Shown piece by piece: positions 1-9,410 of a stretch of 64,000 nt of DNA. Under the pieces are notes generated by a model. The model saw only the letters and a program-made list of their open reading frames with translations, did no database searches and was not told where the DNA came from. The stretch comes from Bifidobacterium longum subsp. infantis ATCC 15697 = JCM 1222 = DSM 20088 (GTDB lineage: Bacteria; Actinomycetota; Actinomycetes; Actinomycetales; Bifidobacteriaceae): assembly GCF_000269965.1 (NCBI RefSeq), contig NC_017219.1:62001-126000 (forward strand), in the 5' to 3' direction. The position numbers were made by a program, and so were the translations under genes. Every line of letters begins with the position of its first letter. The stretch's first letter is position 1.

Positions 1-21
1 CGATCAGCCAATGGGGGAAAG

Positions 22-909
22 ATGCGGAATTCTGGCGTTCGACCGTTATGGTATCGCAATCTTGTCCGGTTGGCGCACACACGTGCCGCGGCCGTCAGCA
101 TCGCCACGCTGGTTCTCGTGCTGTTGCTCAGTGTTCTGGGGCCTTTGTTCAGTCCATACGGGCAAAACCAGTTGGATGTTCCCAATGCCGAACAGGGCCC
201 TACTCTGGACCATCTGCTTGGCACGGATGATTACGGGCGAGATATCCTTACGCGATTGATGTATGCCGGTCGTATTTCCTTGACCATCGGATTGGCGTCC
301 ACGGTCCTTTCCGTGGTGCTTGGCGCCACGATCGGCATTGCGTCCGGTTATTTTGGCGGATGGGTCGATGCCGTTATCATGCGTCTGGCGGATTTGCTGA
401 TGTCGATTCCAAGTCTGCCTTTGTTGATCATCATGGCCGCATTGCTCTCGGAGTTCAAGGTTCCCGCGAGTTCCCGCATCTATGTGGTGATGGTCATGTT
501 GTCGATTATCGGCTGGCCGGGTATGTCGCGCATGATCCGCGGTGAAGTGCTTTCATTAAGGGAACGTTTGTATATGAAAGCCACCGAGGCGTTGGGCCTG
601 AGCACAAGGTCGAGGCTGCTTCATCATCTGCTGCCCAATGTGCTGCCGCTGTTGATTGTGCAGACCACGTTAAGCGTCGCCGGCGGCATTCTCATGGAAT
701 CCACGTTGAGCTTCCTGGGGCTTGGAGTCGTGCCGCCGAATGCGTCGTGGGGAAATATGATGGCGGCGGCTTCCAACCTCATGGACTTTCAGAAACGTCC
801 ATGGCTTTGGATTCCGCCGGGGGTCGCCGTATTCGTTACGGTGGTGGCCATCAATGTCTTGGGTGATCGGCTACGCGACATCTACGATCCGAAGAATGAA
901 AGGGCGTGA
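22..909 (+). CDS. dppC: Oligopeptide/dipeptide ABC transporter permease (DppC/OppC type)
   Basis: Inner-membrane permease of a peptide-importing ABC transporter. The 295-residue product has a hydrophobic segment near residues 24-45, then five further membrane stretches. The BPD_transp_1 EAA loop is visible as EALGLSTRSRLLHHLLPNV near residues 190-208, the site that docks on the ATPase. The short soluble stretch after the first helix ends in LLGTDDYGRDILTR, a hallmark of DppC/OppC proteins. The ATG at 22 is preceded by GGGGGAAAG. The gene ends 3 bases before the ATPase gene, so they form one operon; the partner permease and binding protein must lie left of the window. The ligand (di- or oligopeptide) cannot be told from sequence. 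Confidence 0.93.
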   Translation: MRNSGVRPLWYRNLVRLAHTRAAAVSIATLVLVLLLSVLGPLFSPYGQNQLDVPNAEQGPTLDHLLGTDDYGRDILTRLMYAGRISLTIGLASTVLSVVLGATIGIASGYFGGWVDAVIMRLADLLMSIPSLPLLIIMAALLSEFKVPASSRIYVVMVMLSIIGWPGMSRMIRGEVLSLRERLYMKATEALGLSTRSRLLHHLLPNVLPLLIVQTTLSVAGGILMESTLSFLGLGVVPPNASWGNMMAAASNLMDFQKRPWLWIPPGVAVFVTVVAINVLGDRLRDIYDPKNERA

Positions 910-912
910 GGC

Positions 913-2832
913 ATGGTTATTGCTTACGATACGGGAAATGGTTCGGATACGCATGAGCCGTTGCTGCGCGTGCGTGATCTGTGCGTCGAATTTCCTCTGG
1001 ATGGAGGAGAGGTCCGCCATGCGGTCAATGATGTGAGCTTCGATGTTCCTCAAGGTTCGGTGACGTGCTTGGTGGGTGAGTCCGGTTCCGGAAAATCCGT
1101 CACCGCCATGTCCACGATTGATTTGGTGGATGAGCCTGGACGAATTGTGGGTGGAACCATCACCTTTGATGGTCGTGACGTGTTATCGCTCAACCACAAG
1201 AATCTTGAGCGGCTGCGTGGTGAAGGAATCTCCATGATCTTCCAGGAACCCATGCATTCATTGAATCCGGTGCTGCGCGTAGGAAAGCAGCTTGGCGAGA
1301 CCATACAGGTGCATAGCGGTGCCTCCAGGGAATCCGCCTGGAAGCGTTCCGTGCAGTGGCTGAAGCGTGTGGGATTACCGAATCCCGAGCGCGTCATGAA
1401 CATGTACCCGCACGAATTGTCGGGAGGCATGGCCCAGCGTGTGATGATCGCAATCGCCTTGTGCTGTGGCCCGAAACTGTTGATTGCCGATGAGCCCACG
1501 ACCGCGCTCGATGTGACCATCCAGGCTCAGATTATTCATCTGCTGTTGAAACTGAAGGAGGAGATAGGCCTTTCCATCCTCTTCATTACGCATGATTTTG
1601 GCGTGGTCGCGGAAGTGGCGGATTACGTCGTGGTGATGTATGAGGGCAAGGTCGTGGAACATGGCGATGTGTATGGTATCTTCGACCATCCGCAGCATCC
1701 ATATACCAAGGCATTGCTGGAAACTCGTCCGATGATCGGCGCGCGTCGTCATCGCCTGCCCACGGTCCGTGATCTGGTGCCTCGGTTCTCGGCGTTGTCT
1801 GGTGGGAATTCCCTGGCTGTGCTCGATGATGCCTCGGCGCCCGAGGACGGGGAATGGAATCATGGGCGCAATGATTCCCGCGAAAGCCCGATAGCGTTGG
1901 CGAAGCCGGATGAGCCTTTGGTGGAGGTCAAACATCTTAAGAAATACTTTGTGTCGCAAGAAGGTTTCTTCTCTCGCACCACCCATACGGTGCGTGGTGT
2001 CAATGACGTCAGTTTCGAGATATTTCCCGGAGAGGCAGTGGGCTTGGTGGGAGAATCAGGCTCGGGTAAGACGACTTTGGGGCAGACCATCCTCCGACTG
2101 CAGAACAAGACCAGCGGGGAAGTCAGGTTCCGGGGGCGGAATATATTCGATCTGGACCGCGATAGTCTGCGTGATTTGCGCCCGCAGATGCAGTACATCT
2201 TCCAGGATCCATATAGTTCCCTGAATCCTCGTCTACCCATCATCACGGCGATTGGCGAGCCGATGCTCGAGCATGGACTCGCCGACAGGACGAACGTGCG
2301 TGATCGGGTGGCGGATGTATTGCGGCTATGCGGCATGGATGCCGATGCCTTGGATCGATATCCGCATGAGTTTTCGGGCGGTCAGCGGCAGCGTATCGGC
2401 ATTGCTCGGGCGATGGGTTTGAAGCCGGATTTCGTGGTGGCCGATGAACCCGTGGCTTCACTGGATGTATCCGTGCAGGCGCAGATCATCAATCTTTTCA
2501 GTGATCTGCAGGAGCGGCGAGGCACGACTTTCATGTTCATCTCGCATGATCTCAGTGTTGTGGAGCACTTGTGCTCACGACTGATGATCATGTATCTGGG
2601 TGTGATCGTGGAAGTCGGAAGTCGAGAGGAGATTTTCTCCAATCCGATCCACCCTTATACGAAGGAGCTTTTGGATGCGATTCCTGCGGCGAATCCGAAG
2701 GGGAGGCATGCTCTGCGGAAGTCGGATTCCGAACCTTTTGCGGTTCGAAGATCGTATGCGCATGACATTCGTGAAGGACAGGTGCCGGAGTTACGCAAGG
2801 TCAATGAGCATCATTGGGTGGCTTGGAGCTGA
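913..2832 (+). CDS. Peptide ABC transporter ATP-binding protein, two fused ATPase domains (DppD-DppF type)
   Basis: A 639-residue protein with two complete ABC ATPase domains in tandem, which would energise the permease encoded just upstream. Domain 1 has Walker A GESGSGKSVTAMS (about residue 56), signature ELSGGMAQR and Walker B LLIADEPTTALD. Domain 2 has Walker A GESGSGKTTLGQT (about 380), signature EFSGGQRQR and Walker B FVVADEPVASLD. Each half carries the oligopeptide-type C-terminal region (HPYTKALLE, HPYTKELLD). In many bacteria the halves are separate DppD and DppF genes; the fusion is common in actinobacteria and is not a frame error, as the linker (about residues 265-335) is continuously open. 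Start ATG 913 lies 3 bases after the permease stop. Confidence 0.95.
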   Translation: MVIAYDTGNGSDTHEPLLRVRDLCVEFPLDGGEVRHAVNDVSFDVPQGSVTCLVGESGSGKSVTAMSTIDLVDEPGRIVGGTITFDGRDVLSLNHKNLERLRGEGISMIFQEPMHSLNPVLRVGKQLGETIQVHSGASRESAWKRSVQWLKRVGLPNPERVMNMYPHELSGGMAQRVMIAIALCCGPKLLIADEPTTALDVTIQAQIIHLLLKLKEEIGLSILFITHDFGVVAEVADYVVVMYEGKVVEHGDVYGIFDHPQHPYTKALLETRPMIGARRHRLPTVRDLVPRFSALSGGNSLAVLDDASAPEDGEWNHGRNDSRESPIALAKPDEPLVEVKHLKKYFVSQEGFFSRTTHTVRGVNDVSFEIFPGEAVGLVGESGSGKTTLGQTILRLQNKTSGEVRFRGRNIFDLDRDSLRDLRPQMQYIFQDPYSSLNPRLPIITAIGEPMLEHGLADRTNVRDRVADVLRLCGMDADALDRYPHEFSGGQRQRIGIARAMGLKPDFVVADEPVASLDVSVQAQIINLFSDLQERRGTTFMFISHDLSVVEHLCSRLMIMYLGVIVEVGSREEIFSNPIHPYTKELLDAIPAANPKGRHALRKSDSEPFAVRRSYAHDIREGQVPELRKVNEHHWVAWS

Positions 2833-2850
2833 TACCTGCAGGATTATGCA

Positions 2851-3405
2851 TTGCGTCTTTCCTCTGTTGGAGTGGATCGGGTTCACAACGAGTGGGAGGC
2901 GGTGCCGGTCCTAGGTCTCGGTGATCTGGGCGGATGGGCTCTGGATTTGTTGCAGATCTGGGGAAGCTACCTGGCGAATACCCCGAAAGAGGACCTGGCG
3001 TCATGGCTGCACACTCATCTCGGCGAGCAAGACGCCCGTATGGGATTCAGTTACAGCGATGTTCTCGCGGACTGTGATGCATGGTTGTTGGCGCGGTCCA
3101 TGCAGAGCAATTCCTCCGAAAGGTCTTTGTCCACCGCTATGCGGGACATGTTCGCGCAAAGCGAGACGAATCGAATTAAACGGTTCTATCAGTCCCGGTT
3201 CAAGGGAAGTGCGGACAACCTGGTCATCGCATTTCGAAAGCTCGTTGATGGAATCGATCTTGGAATATTCGATAACGTATCCGGAAGTAAAAAAGCACTG
3301 CTCATTGCGTCACATGCAGACCGACTCCCGAGTCAAGCGGAGGCTGGTATATTGGCATTATCCTATGCTGAATCTCTTGAAAATCGAACCGTTAATCAAT
3401 CATGA
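2851..3405 (+). CDS. Hypothetical protein, possibly a C-terminal remnant
   Basis: An open frame of 184 codons from a TTG at 2851, with a modest AGGA about 7 bases upstream. It lies in the same frame as the ATPase gene and begins just after that gene's TGA. The product is soluble-looking, with a Gly/Trp-rich stretch GDLGGWALDLLQIWGSYL near residue 25 and a helical, charged remainder. I do not recognise the family. No ATG exists near the front and the ORF opens inside what looks like domain sequence, so it could be the tail of a longer gene lost by deletion. It may instead be a real small gene co-transcribed with the transporter. A strong hairpin follows at 3414-3450. Confidence 0.45.
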   Translation: MRLSSVGVDRVHNEWEAVPVLGLGDLGGWALDLLQIWGSYLANTPKEDLASWLHTHLGEQDARMGFSYSDVLADCDAWLLARSMQSNSSERSLSTAMRDMFAQSETNRIKRFYQSRFKGSADNLVIAFRKLVDGIDLGIFDNVSGSKKALLIASHADRLPSQAEAGILALSYAESLENRTVNQS

Positions 3406-3413
3406 TTGTGATC

Positions 3414-3450
3414 GCATTGCGTGGAATGATTCAGCCATTCCACGCAATGC
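3414..3450. terminator. Strong intergenic hairpin between convergent genes
   Basis: A 15-bp perfect stem (GCATTGCGTGGAATG at 3414-3428 with its complement at 3436-3450) closes a 7-base loop. It sits between the plus-strand ORF ending at 3405 and the minus-strand gene ending at 3466, where a shared terminator is expected. No clear T-run follows on either strand, so it may act as an mRNA 3'-end stabiliser or a weak terminator. Confidence 0.55.
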
Positions 3451-3465
3451 GCCTCTGGTAAAACG

Positions 3466-4089
3466 TCATAGAGTCATTAGAGCGGAAAGTAGCGTTATCA
3501 CAAAAACAGGAAAGACCATAACCAGCACGAGAAACGATATGATTCCCACAAGGACATGCGAGGCGGAAGGGGAATGATCACGAAGTTCCGGATATACAGA
3601 TCGCATATATGAACGCACGCCAAAGATGACAAGCGCCGCAATCCAGCAGACTACCCCCATAATCAATACTAAGGTAAGTCTACGTACATACTCAGTTGCC
3701 GTAGTTAAATTCATGCACGAAGAGGAAGAGAACGTTAGAACTCTGCAGATTATAGTATCATCATCGCCATTGGTGCCCCATTCCGCCCACAAAATAAGTG
3801 CTGGTGAAAGCAGCAGTAATCCCAGCCACCATAGCACACGTCTGGCCTTGCCCAAAACCACATAGCATCTACTCGCCTTAAGGAATTTGGTAGCTGCTGC
3901 TTTCGGTGCCAAAGCATATTTCTTGCCGGAAAAACTTTCTGACATATCTTCTGTGCCGTGTTTCTTCCCAATGCCATCGGTTGTAGCCGGATTCGCTTTG
4001 CAAGCGTGGCGTTCGTTCCCGGCGTCGCCCCCCGTCCTGATGCCGTCCGTGGACCCGGTGTTCCCGCGCCCGTCCGCTGGCTTGTCCAT
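3466..4089 (-). CDS. Hypothetical membrane protein
   Basis: Product of 207 residues from the ATG at 4089, chosen because GGAGGGG lies just upstream; an in-frame ATG at 4104 has no such site. The first 75 residues are polar and Gly/Thr/Lys-rich. Three hydrophobic segments follow: about WWLGLLLLSPALILWAEW, then LTLVLIMGVVCWIAALVIFG, then a C-terminal VLVGIISFLVLVMVFPVFVI. Two cysteines lie in the predicted loop between the first two helices. No family is recognised and no catalytic motif is seen. It stands alone between the peptide transporter region and ppc; a long disordered cytoplasmic N-terminus on a small membrane domain is the main observation. Confidence 0.7.
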   Translation of the reverse strand: MDKPADGRGNTGSTDGIRTGGDAGNERHACKANPATTDGIGKKHGTEDMSESFSGKKYALAPKAAATKFLKASRCYVVLGKARRVLWWLGLLLLSPALILWAEWGTNGDDDTIICRVLTFSSSSCMNLTTATEYVRRLTLVLIMGVVCWIAALVIFGVRSYMRSVYPELRDHSPSASHVLVGIISFLVLVMVFPVFVITLLSALMTL

Positions 4090-4183
4090 GTCCCCTCCAA
4101 TCATCCGGGGCCCGTTCCGCGCGTCCGTTCTCTGCGCGCCCGCCCGGCGTGCGCCGTCGCCGGCCAGTCTAGGGCCGTATGAC

Positions 4184-4233
4184 GCGAGCGGGGAGGCCCG
4201 CGCCGTTTATCGGCACGGAACCTCCCCGCTCGC
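4184..4233 (-). terminator. Hairpin downstream of ppc
   Basis: A perfect 13-bp GC-rich stem (GCGAGCGGGGAGG at 4184-4196 paired with 4221-4233) with a 24-base loop lies 25 bases beyond the ppc stop codon. Reading with ppc there is no T-run after the stem; a short TTTT follows on the opposite strand. It is the best candidate for the end of the ppc transcript. Confidence 0.6.
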
Positions 4234-4257
4234 TTTTCCCGATCGGTCGGCCGGGAA

Positions 4258-7011
4258 TCAGCCCGTGTTCTGCAGGCCCGCGGCGACGCCGGAGACGGTG
4301 CACAGGATGAGGTAGATGAATCCGGCCTGTTGGCTCTGCGAGAGCTCTTCCTTGTCCACCTTCTTGCGCAGCGACTTGAGCGCCAGCACCTGAGTGACGG
4401 ACAGCGCGTCCACGTATGGGGAGCGGATGCGGATGGCCTGGCCGAGCACGTGACGGTGCTGCAGCGGCCACTTGTCACCCACGATGGCCAGAACCCACTT
4501 GCGGGTGAGCTCCATCTCGTTGAGCACCTTCTCATTGAGGTCCTCGCGGTCGCCGAGGGCAAGGTACATCCTGGCGATGCGCTCATCCGTCTTGGCGATG
4601 GACATCTCGATGTTGTCGATGAACGTGGAGAACAGCGGCCATTCCTCGTAAGCCTGACGCATGGTCTCCAGATCGCCGAACTTCTCGCATGCGGTGCCGA
4701 GACCGTACCAAGCGGCCAGGTTGATGCGGGCCTGGGCCCAGGAGAAGATCCACGGAATCGTACGCAGGTCGTCGAGCGACTTGGCGCCGAGGCCACGCTT
4801 GGCCGGGCGGGAGCCGATCGGCAGCAGGCCGATTTCGGTCAGCGGCGTAACGATCGAGAACCACGGAGCGAAGCCATCGGTGTTCAACAGGTCGAGGAAA
4901 CGGTTGTGCGCGGCCTCGTCGAGCTGAGCGGCCATGTCGGCGTACCTCTCGGTCATCTCGGTGTTGCGCTTCTCCACGCTCGGCGCGGACTGCAGCAAGG
5001 TCGCCGCAGCCACGGACTCGACGTGGCGGATGGCCAGCACCGGGTTGCCGTAACGGGCGAAGATGACCTCGCCCTGCTCGGTGAGCTTGAAGCGGCACTT
5101 GACGGAACCGACCGGCTGGGCGAGCACCGCGCGGTTGGCGGGGCCGCCGCCACGACCGACGGCACCGCCGCGGCCATGGAACAGGGTCAGGTCGATGTCG
5201 TGCGACTCAGCCCATTTGGCGATGCGCTCCTGAGCGGAGTGCAGGGCCAGCGTGGCGGAGGTCGGGCCGGCGTCCTTCGAGGAGTCGGAGTAGCCGAGCA
5301 TGACCTCGAGCTTGTTGCCGGTGGCCTTCAGACGAGCCTGAACCTCGGGGATCTTGATCATTTCCTCGAGCACGTCCACCGAGTTCTGCAGATCCTCAAG
5401 CTGCTCGAACAGCGGGATCACGTCGATGGTGGGCACGTCCTCCGGGTGGGAGAAGGCCAAGCGGTTGAGCTCGTAGACATCCTTGATGTTCTGGGCGCTC
5501 TTGGTGAAGGAGATGATGTAGCGGCGGGCGGCCTTGAGGCCGTTGCGCTTCTGGATGGCACCGAGGGCGCGGAAGGTGTCGAGCACCTCGTGCGTCATCG
5601 GCTGCAGTTCGCCGCGCTCGCCGTGCAGGCCGTGCTCGCGGATATCCGCAAGGGCGCGGGCGTGCACCACGGAGTGCTGACGGAACTCCATCTCCACCAT
5701 GTGGAAGCCGAAGGTCTCGGTCTGCCAGATCAGATCCTGCAGCGGGCCGTAAGCGGAACGCTTGGCACCGGCGGCGGCCAGCGAACGCTGGACCACCTTG
5801 AGGTCGGCGAGGAAGTCGTCGCAGGAGTGGTACATGAGGTCGGCATCGCGCTCGATGGTGTAGTGCAGACGATCGGCCATCACCAGCATGACCGCGCGGT
5901 GCATCTCCTTGGTGGAGATCAGGGCGGCCTTGTCGGTCAGGCGCTCGCTCATTTCCTTCTGGTGGCTCCAGAGGCTTTTGAGCTCGGCGCTTGGCGGCGT
6001 GGTCTCGGCTTCCATCGTGAGGTTGCGGCCCACGGTGCGGGTGGCTTCCTCAAGGGCGGCGATCACGTGATCGGAGAACTTGCGGGCCACGGCGCGGCTC
6101 ACCTTGGCGGTGACGTTCGGGTTACCGTCGCGGTCGGAGCCGATCCAGCTGCCCGGGTGGAAGAACGCGGGGCAAGCGGGCTCGACGAGACCGGCCTTAT
6201 CGCCCAGGACCCAGTCGTCGAAGCGACGGTAGACCTTGGGGATGGTGTTGAACAGCGTGTTGTCGAAGATGTCGAGAATCGTGTCCGCTTCCTCAACCGG
6301 GGTCGGCTTCTTCAGCGCGATCGGAGAGGTGCGGAACAGGGCGTCGATCTCGTTGTAGAGACGGCGCAGGCATTCCTTCTTATCCGAGCCGCCGAGGCGC
6401 TTGTACTCCTCAAGCAATTCGGAAACGCGGCGGATCTTGCCTTCCACGGCCTTACGACGGGCCTCAGTGGGGTGCGCCGTGAAGACGGGGTGGAATTCGA
6501 GCTGGTTGAGCAGTTCCTTGGCCTTGGCCGGGCCAGTCTCATTGATGAGCTGGTGGTAGGCGACGGTGAGCTCGTTGATCGGGTCGACCGCCTGGTCAAC
6601 GGACACGTTGTTCTCGCGCTCGTGGAGCACGGAAACACGGTAGTTCTCCTCGGACAGGTTTGCCAGATGGAAATACGTGGCGAACGCGCGGGCCAGCAGC
6701 TGGGCGTCGTGCAACGTCATGTTGTCGATGACGTTCACGGCCTCCTTCAGGCCATCCTGGTCGGGGTTCGGATCCTTCAGCTCGGCGAAATGCTCGGCGC
6801 TGGCCTCCACCGCGTAATGACGCACGGTGTCGAACGTAGACAGCAGTTCGGGGTTGTATTCGCCCAGTACGTTACGCAGGATCTCAAGACACAGATCCAT
6901 GTCGTACTTCAGGCTTTCGGGAAGATCATGCTCCTCCGGGCCCTTTCGGCCGGTCCCGGTAGTGACGATGGCGGCGTCAGCGGGAGTGATCTGTTCTTCA
7001 GGTGTTGCCAT
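4258..7011 (-). CDS. ppc: Phosphoenolpyruvate carboxylase
   Basis: Catalyses PEP + bicarbonate to oxaloacetate + phosphate, the anaplerotic CO2-fixing step that supplies aspartate-family precursors in an organism with an incomplete TCA cycle. The 917-residue length fits the bacterial family. Visible signature regions are VFTAHPTEARRKA (catalytic His region, about residue 180), GSWIGSDRDGNPNVT, GYSDSSKDAGPTSA and FHGRGGAVGRGGGP (the mobile catalytic loop). The C-terminus ends in NTG, the family's usual ending. The ATG at 7011 is chosen because AAAGGAGG sits 6 bases upstream; the frame stays open to 7101 without another good site. Divergent from the exporter gene at 7297, so the 285-bp gap must hold both promoters. 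Confidence 0.97.
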   Translation of the reverse strand: MATPEEQITPADAAIVTTGTGRKGPEEHDLPESLKYDMDLCLEILRNVLGEYNPELLSTFDTVRHYAVEASAEHFAELKDPNPDQDGLKEAVNVIDNMTLHDAQLLARAFATYFHLANLSEENYRVSVLHERENNVSVDQAVDPINELTVAYHQLINETGPAKAKELLNQLEFHPVFTAHPTEARRKAVEGKIRRVSELLEEYKRLGGSDKKECLRRLYNEIDALFRTSPIALKKPTPVEEADTILDIFDNTLFNTIPKVYRRFDDWVLGDKAGLVEPACPAFFHPGSWIGSDRDGNPNVTAKVSRAVARKFSDHVIAALEEATRTVGRNLTMEAETTPPSAELKSLWSHQKEMSERLTDKAALISTKEMHRAVMLVMADRLHYTIERDADLMYHSCDDFLADLKVVQRSLAAAGAKRSAYGPLQDLIWQTETFGFHMVEMEFRQHSVVHARALADIREHGLHGERGELQPMTHEVLDTFRALGAIQKRNGLKAARRYIISFTKSAQNIKDVYELNRLAFSHPEDVPTIDVIPLFEQLEDLQNSVDVLEEMIKIPEVQARLKATGNKLEVMLGYSDSSKDAGPTSATLALHSAQERIAKWAESHDIDLTLFHGRGGAVGRGGGPANRAVLAQPVGSVKCRFKLTEQGEVIFARYGNPVLAIRHVESVAAATLLQSAPSVEKRNTEMTERYADMAAQLDEAAHNRFLDLLNTDGFAPWFSIVTPLTEIGLLPIGSRPAKRGLGAKSLDDLRTIPWIFSWAQARINLAAWYGLGTACEKFGDLETMRQAYEEWPLFSTFIDNIEMSIAKTDERIARMYLALGDREDLNEKVLNEMELTRKWVLAIVGDKWPLQHRHVLGQAIRIRSPYVDALSVTQVLALKSLRKKVDKEELSQSQQAGFIYLILCTVSGVAAGLQNTG

Positions 7012-7212
7012 ATAGCCTCCTTTGCCGAATAACAGGTTGCTCGGTCTACCGGTCGTCTGCGGCTCCTCCGCAGTTGTTGAGGCCAGTCGTTGCGAGCCCA
7101 CAGCCCATATTCAACGTGGTTGTTGTGTGGGCAATAGTGTATCCCCGCGAAATCGCTATTTGCGTTACGGAGTCCATATAGTGCGTCAAGTTGTCCACCT
7201 ATAGAGACCGAA

Positions 7213-7242
7213 TATCGGACAGCATATGAGACACTGTCCGAT
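7213..7242. promoter_or_regulatory. Inverted repeat, candidate operator upstream of the ThrE-like exporter
   Basis: Perfect 9-base arms ATCGGACAG (7213-7221) and CTGTCCGAT (7234-7242) separated by 12 bases. It lies 55 bp before the exporter start at 7297, in the divergent region with ppc. Two half-sites about two helical turns apart are typical of a dimeric regulator site. The cognate regulator is unknown. Nothing else with clear structure is seen in the 7012-7296 gap. Confidence 0.5.
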
Positions 7243-7296
7243 TCGCGGAAGATTTGAGCACCTTACGATTGCTGGCGGGGGAGGCAGGGAGTAGTA

Positions 7297-9177
7297 ATGA
7301 GGGATGTGAGCGAACAGAAGAAAAAAAGTGCGCCCGAAGCGAAAGGCGCAACGGCTGTACGTAAATTCCACACCCACTCCATTCCGCTGGACATGGAAGA
7401 TATTGCGCGCGATTGGGAAAAACCGGTGGTGGACGCCGGTATCGCCGCCAAAGCCAGCGTGATTGTACGGGTCGGCATGCTGGACCTGGGAGCCGGCACC
7501 GGCTCCTTCCGCGTGCGTGAAATGATGCACCGCATCGCCTACCCGCTGGGCGTGCACGTACGCGCCGACGTGAACCTGACGGATATCGAGGCCACCTGCA
7601 CGGATGGTCGTAACCGCATCACCGAAGTCGTGGATTTGCCGACCACCGGCGTGAACACCGAACGTATCTGGCTGCTGGAACATTTCGCCGACTGGTTCTC
7701 CGTGAATCTCGGCAAGGGGTCGATGTATCACGTCGATTCGCAACTGTCCGATGGCGTGGTCAAGCATTTGGACGAACGTGACGCTTCGCAGTATTCTGCT
7801 GATCTGGCCAAGCGCCTGCGCGAACGTGCCAAGGCCGAGGCTGAGGCGGCCAACGGCAGCGTGGACGAGGCGCTGGATCTTGCGTTGAAAACCAAGGTAC
7901 TCGTGACCTCCGTGGCCAAGTCCTTGGATGATGACAATGAAGAAGCCCACCGACTTTTGGCGGACAGCGCGGAAGTCACTCCGGTCGAAGACAAAGCGGC
8001 CGAAGAGAAGGCCTTCGACGATGCCGAAGTGTTTACCGGTGACTCCAATGAGTCGGTTGAATCGGCGAACGCGGCGAACGGCGCAACCGCCGAAAGCCCT
8101 GCTGCAAGCAGTACGAAGCGCAAGAATCGCGTGCCCAAGGAATACGCCGAACACTTCAACGAGCGCTCCGACGAAGAGAAGGCCAAGGGCGGTATCACCG
8201 TGCGGCAGGCGCACGAGCGGCTCGATCTGATTGAGCGTCGCAAGCCGCTGTACAAGCCGTGGTTCTCCGGTCTGGCTTCCGCCTTGGCCTGCGCGGCCTT
8301 CGTGTTCCTGCTCGGCGGCGGCCCATACGACATGATCGGTGCGTTCGTGGGCGCGGGCCTTGGCCAGTGGATGCGTCGCCGGCTGTTTGCATACCATCTG
8401 AACCAGTTCTTCGTCACCTTTGTGTGCGTGGCCGCGGCGGCGCTCGCCTGCACCGGCACCTTGCGACTCATCGGCATTTTCGACCCAGTCGCGCTCTCGC
8501 ACGATACGGCCTACATCGGCGCCATGCTGTTCGTGATCCCCGGTTTCCCGCTCATCACCGGCGGACTCGACATGGCGAAAATCGACTTCCCTTCGGGCAT
8601 CCAGCGCGTGGCGTACGTGCTGTGCATCATCCTGATGGCCACGCTGGCAGGCTGGGCCGTGGCCGTGATGGTGCACCTGCACCCGGAAGGCTTTGAGCCA
8701 CTGGGGCTTGACCCGTGGGTCAACGGATTGCTGCGGTTCGTGGCGGCGTTCGTCGGCGTGTGGGGCTTCTCCGTGCTGTTCAATTCGCCGCAGCGCATGT
8801 GCCTGACCGCCGCCCTAATCGGTGCGATCACGGACACGCTGCGCTTGGAATTGCAGGACTTCAACGTGGCACCTGAGATGGCTACCTTCATCGGCGCGTT
8901 TCTGGCGGGCATTCTGGCATCGGCGTGGCGTTCATCCGTGCGACGTGGCTGGCTACCGCCGCACCTCGGCTACCCGCGCATCTGCCTGACCGTGCCGTCG
9001 ATCGTGATCATGGTGCCCGGTCTGTATATGTATCGTGCCATGTGGTACCTCGGCAGCTTCCAGACCATGAATGCGCTGGACTGGGCGTTCCGTGCGTTCA
9101 TGGTGATCATCTGTCTGCCGATCGGCTTGGCGATGGCCCGCGTGGTGACCGACAAGTCCTGGCGCTACGACATCTGA
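7297..9177 (+). CDS. thrE: Threonine/serine exporter family protein (ThrE-like)
   Basis: Membrane exporter resembling Corynebacterium ThrE. The 626-residue product has an N-terminal ThrE (DUF1212) part, seen as HSIPLDMEDIARDWEKP followed by GAGTGSFRVREMM. It then has an acidic, Ala/Glu-rich linker (about residues 225-290), and a C-terminal membrane half with about ten hydrophobic segments ending in the ThrE-2 (DUF3815)-like region. ThrE proteins export threonine and serine by an ion-coupled mechanism; the substrate here is inferred from family only. Start ATG 7297 follows GGCAGGGAG. A compact hairpin follows the stop at 9189-9210. The unusually long charged insertion between the halves is worth noting. 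Confidence 0.85.
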   Translation: MRDVSEQKKKSAPEAKGATAVRKFHTHSIPLDMEDIARDWEKPVVDAGIAAKASVIVRVGMLDLGAGTGSFRVREMMHRIAYPLGVHVRADVNLTDIEATCTDGRNRITEVVDLPTTGVNTERIWLLEHFADWFSVNLGKGSMYHVDSQLSDGVVKHLDERDASQYSADLAKRLRERAKAEAEAANGSVDEALDLALKTKVLVTSVAKSLDDDNEEAHRLLADSAEVTPVEDKAAEEKAFDDAEVFTGDSNESVESANAANGATAESPAASSTKRKNRVPKEYAEHFNERSDEEKAKGGITVRQAHERLDLIERRKPLYKPWFSGLASALACAAFVFLLGGGPYDMIGAFVGAGLGQWMRRRLFAYHLNQFFVTFVCVAAAALACTGTLRLIGIFDPVALSHDTAYIGAMLFVIPGFPLITGGLDMAKIDFPSGIQRVAYVLCIILMATLAGWAVAVMVHLHPEGFEPLGLDPWVNGLLRFVAAFVGVWGFSVLFNSPQRMCLTAALIGAITDTLRLELQDFNVAPEMATFIGAFLAGILASAWRSSVRRGWLPPHLGYPRICLTVPSIVIMVPGLYMYRAMWYLGSFQTMNALDWAFRAFMVIICLPIGLAMARVVTDKSWRYDI

Positions 9178-9188
9178 CCGTCATCTTG

Positions 9189-9210
9189 GCTCCCCTCAGG
9201 TGAGGGGAGC
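9189..9210 (+). terminator. Hairpin after the ThrE-like gene
   Basis: Perfect 9-bp stem (GCTCCCCTC 9189-9197, complement 9202-9210) with a 4-base loop, 11 bases after the exporter stop. It is followed by an A-run, not a T-run. The rest of the gap to 9410 holds a small GACGCC/GGCGTC hairpin near 9324-9340 and nothing else recognisable. Confidence 0.5.
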
Positions 9211-9410
9211 TCGGATAAAACAGCGTCTCAGTATGGAAGCGGTGGAAGGTGCTTGAGCCCTTGTATCCACTACCATCAGGCGAAGTGCGTTGCGGCCGTA
9301 TTCACGGCTGTGACGGTCTGTATGACGCCGCTCCGGCGTCAATCGCATATCAGCACATAGTTCTGCCATGGCGGTAGCCGCTTGGCGTCATGATTGAGGA
9401 GGGGTCGCAG

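Noticed and set aside
4330..7032. 900-codon open frame on the plus strand opposite ppc
   Set aside because: It is the antisense shadow of a highly GC-biased gene; Leu/Val/Gly/His-rich composition without motifs, and ppc has full family signatures.
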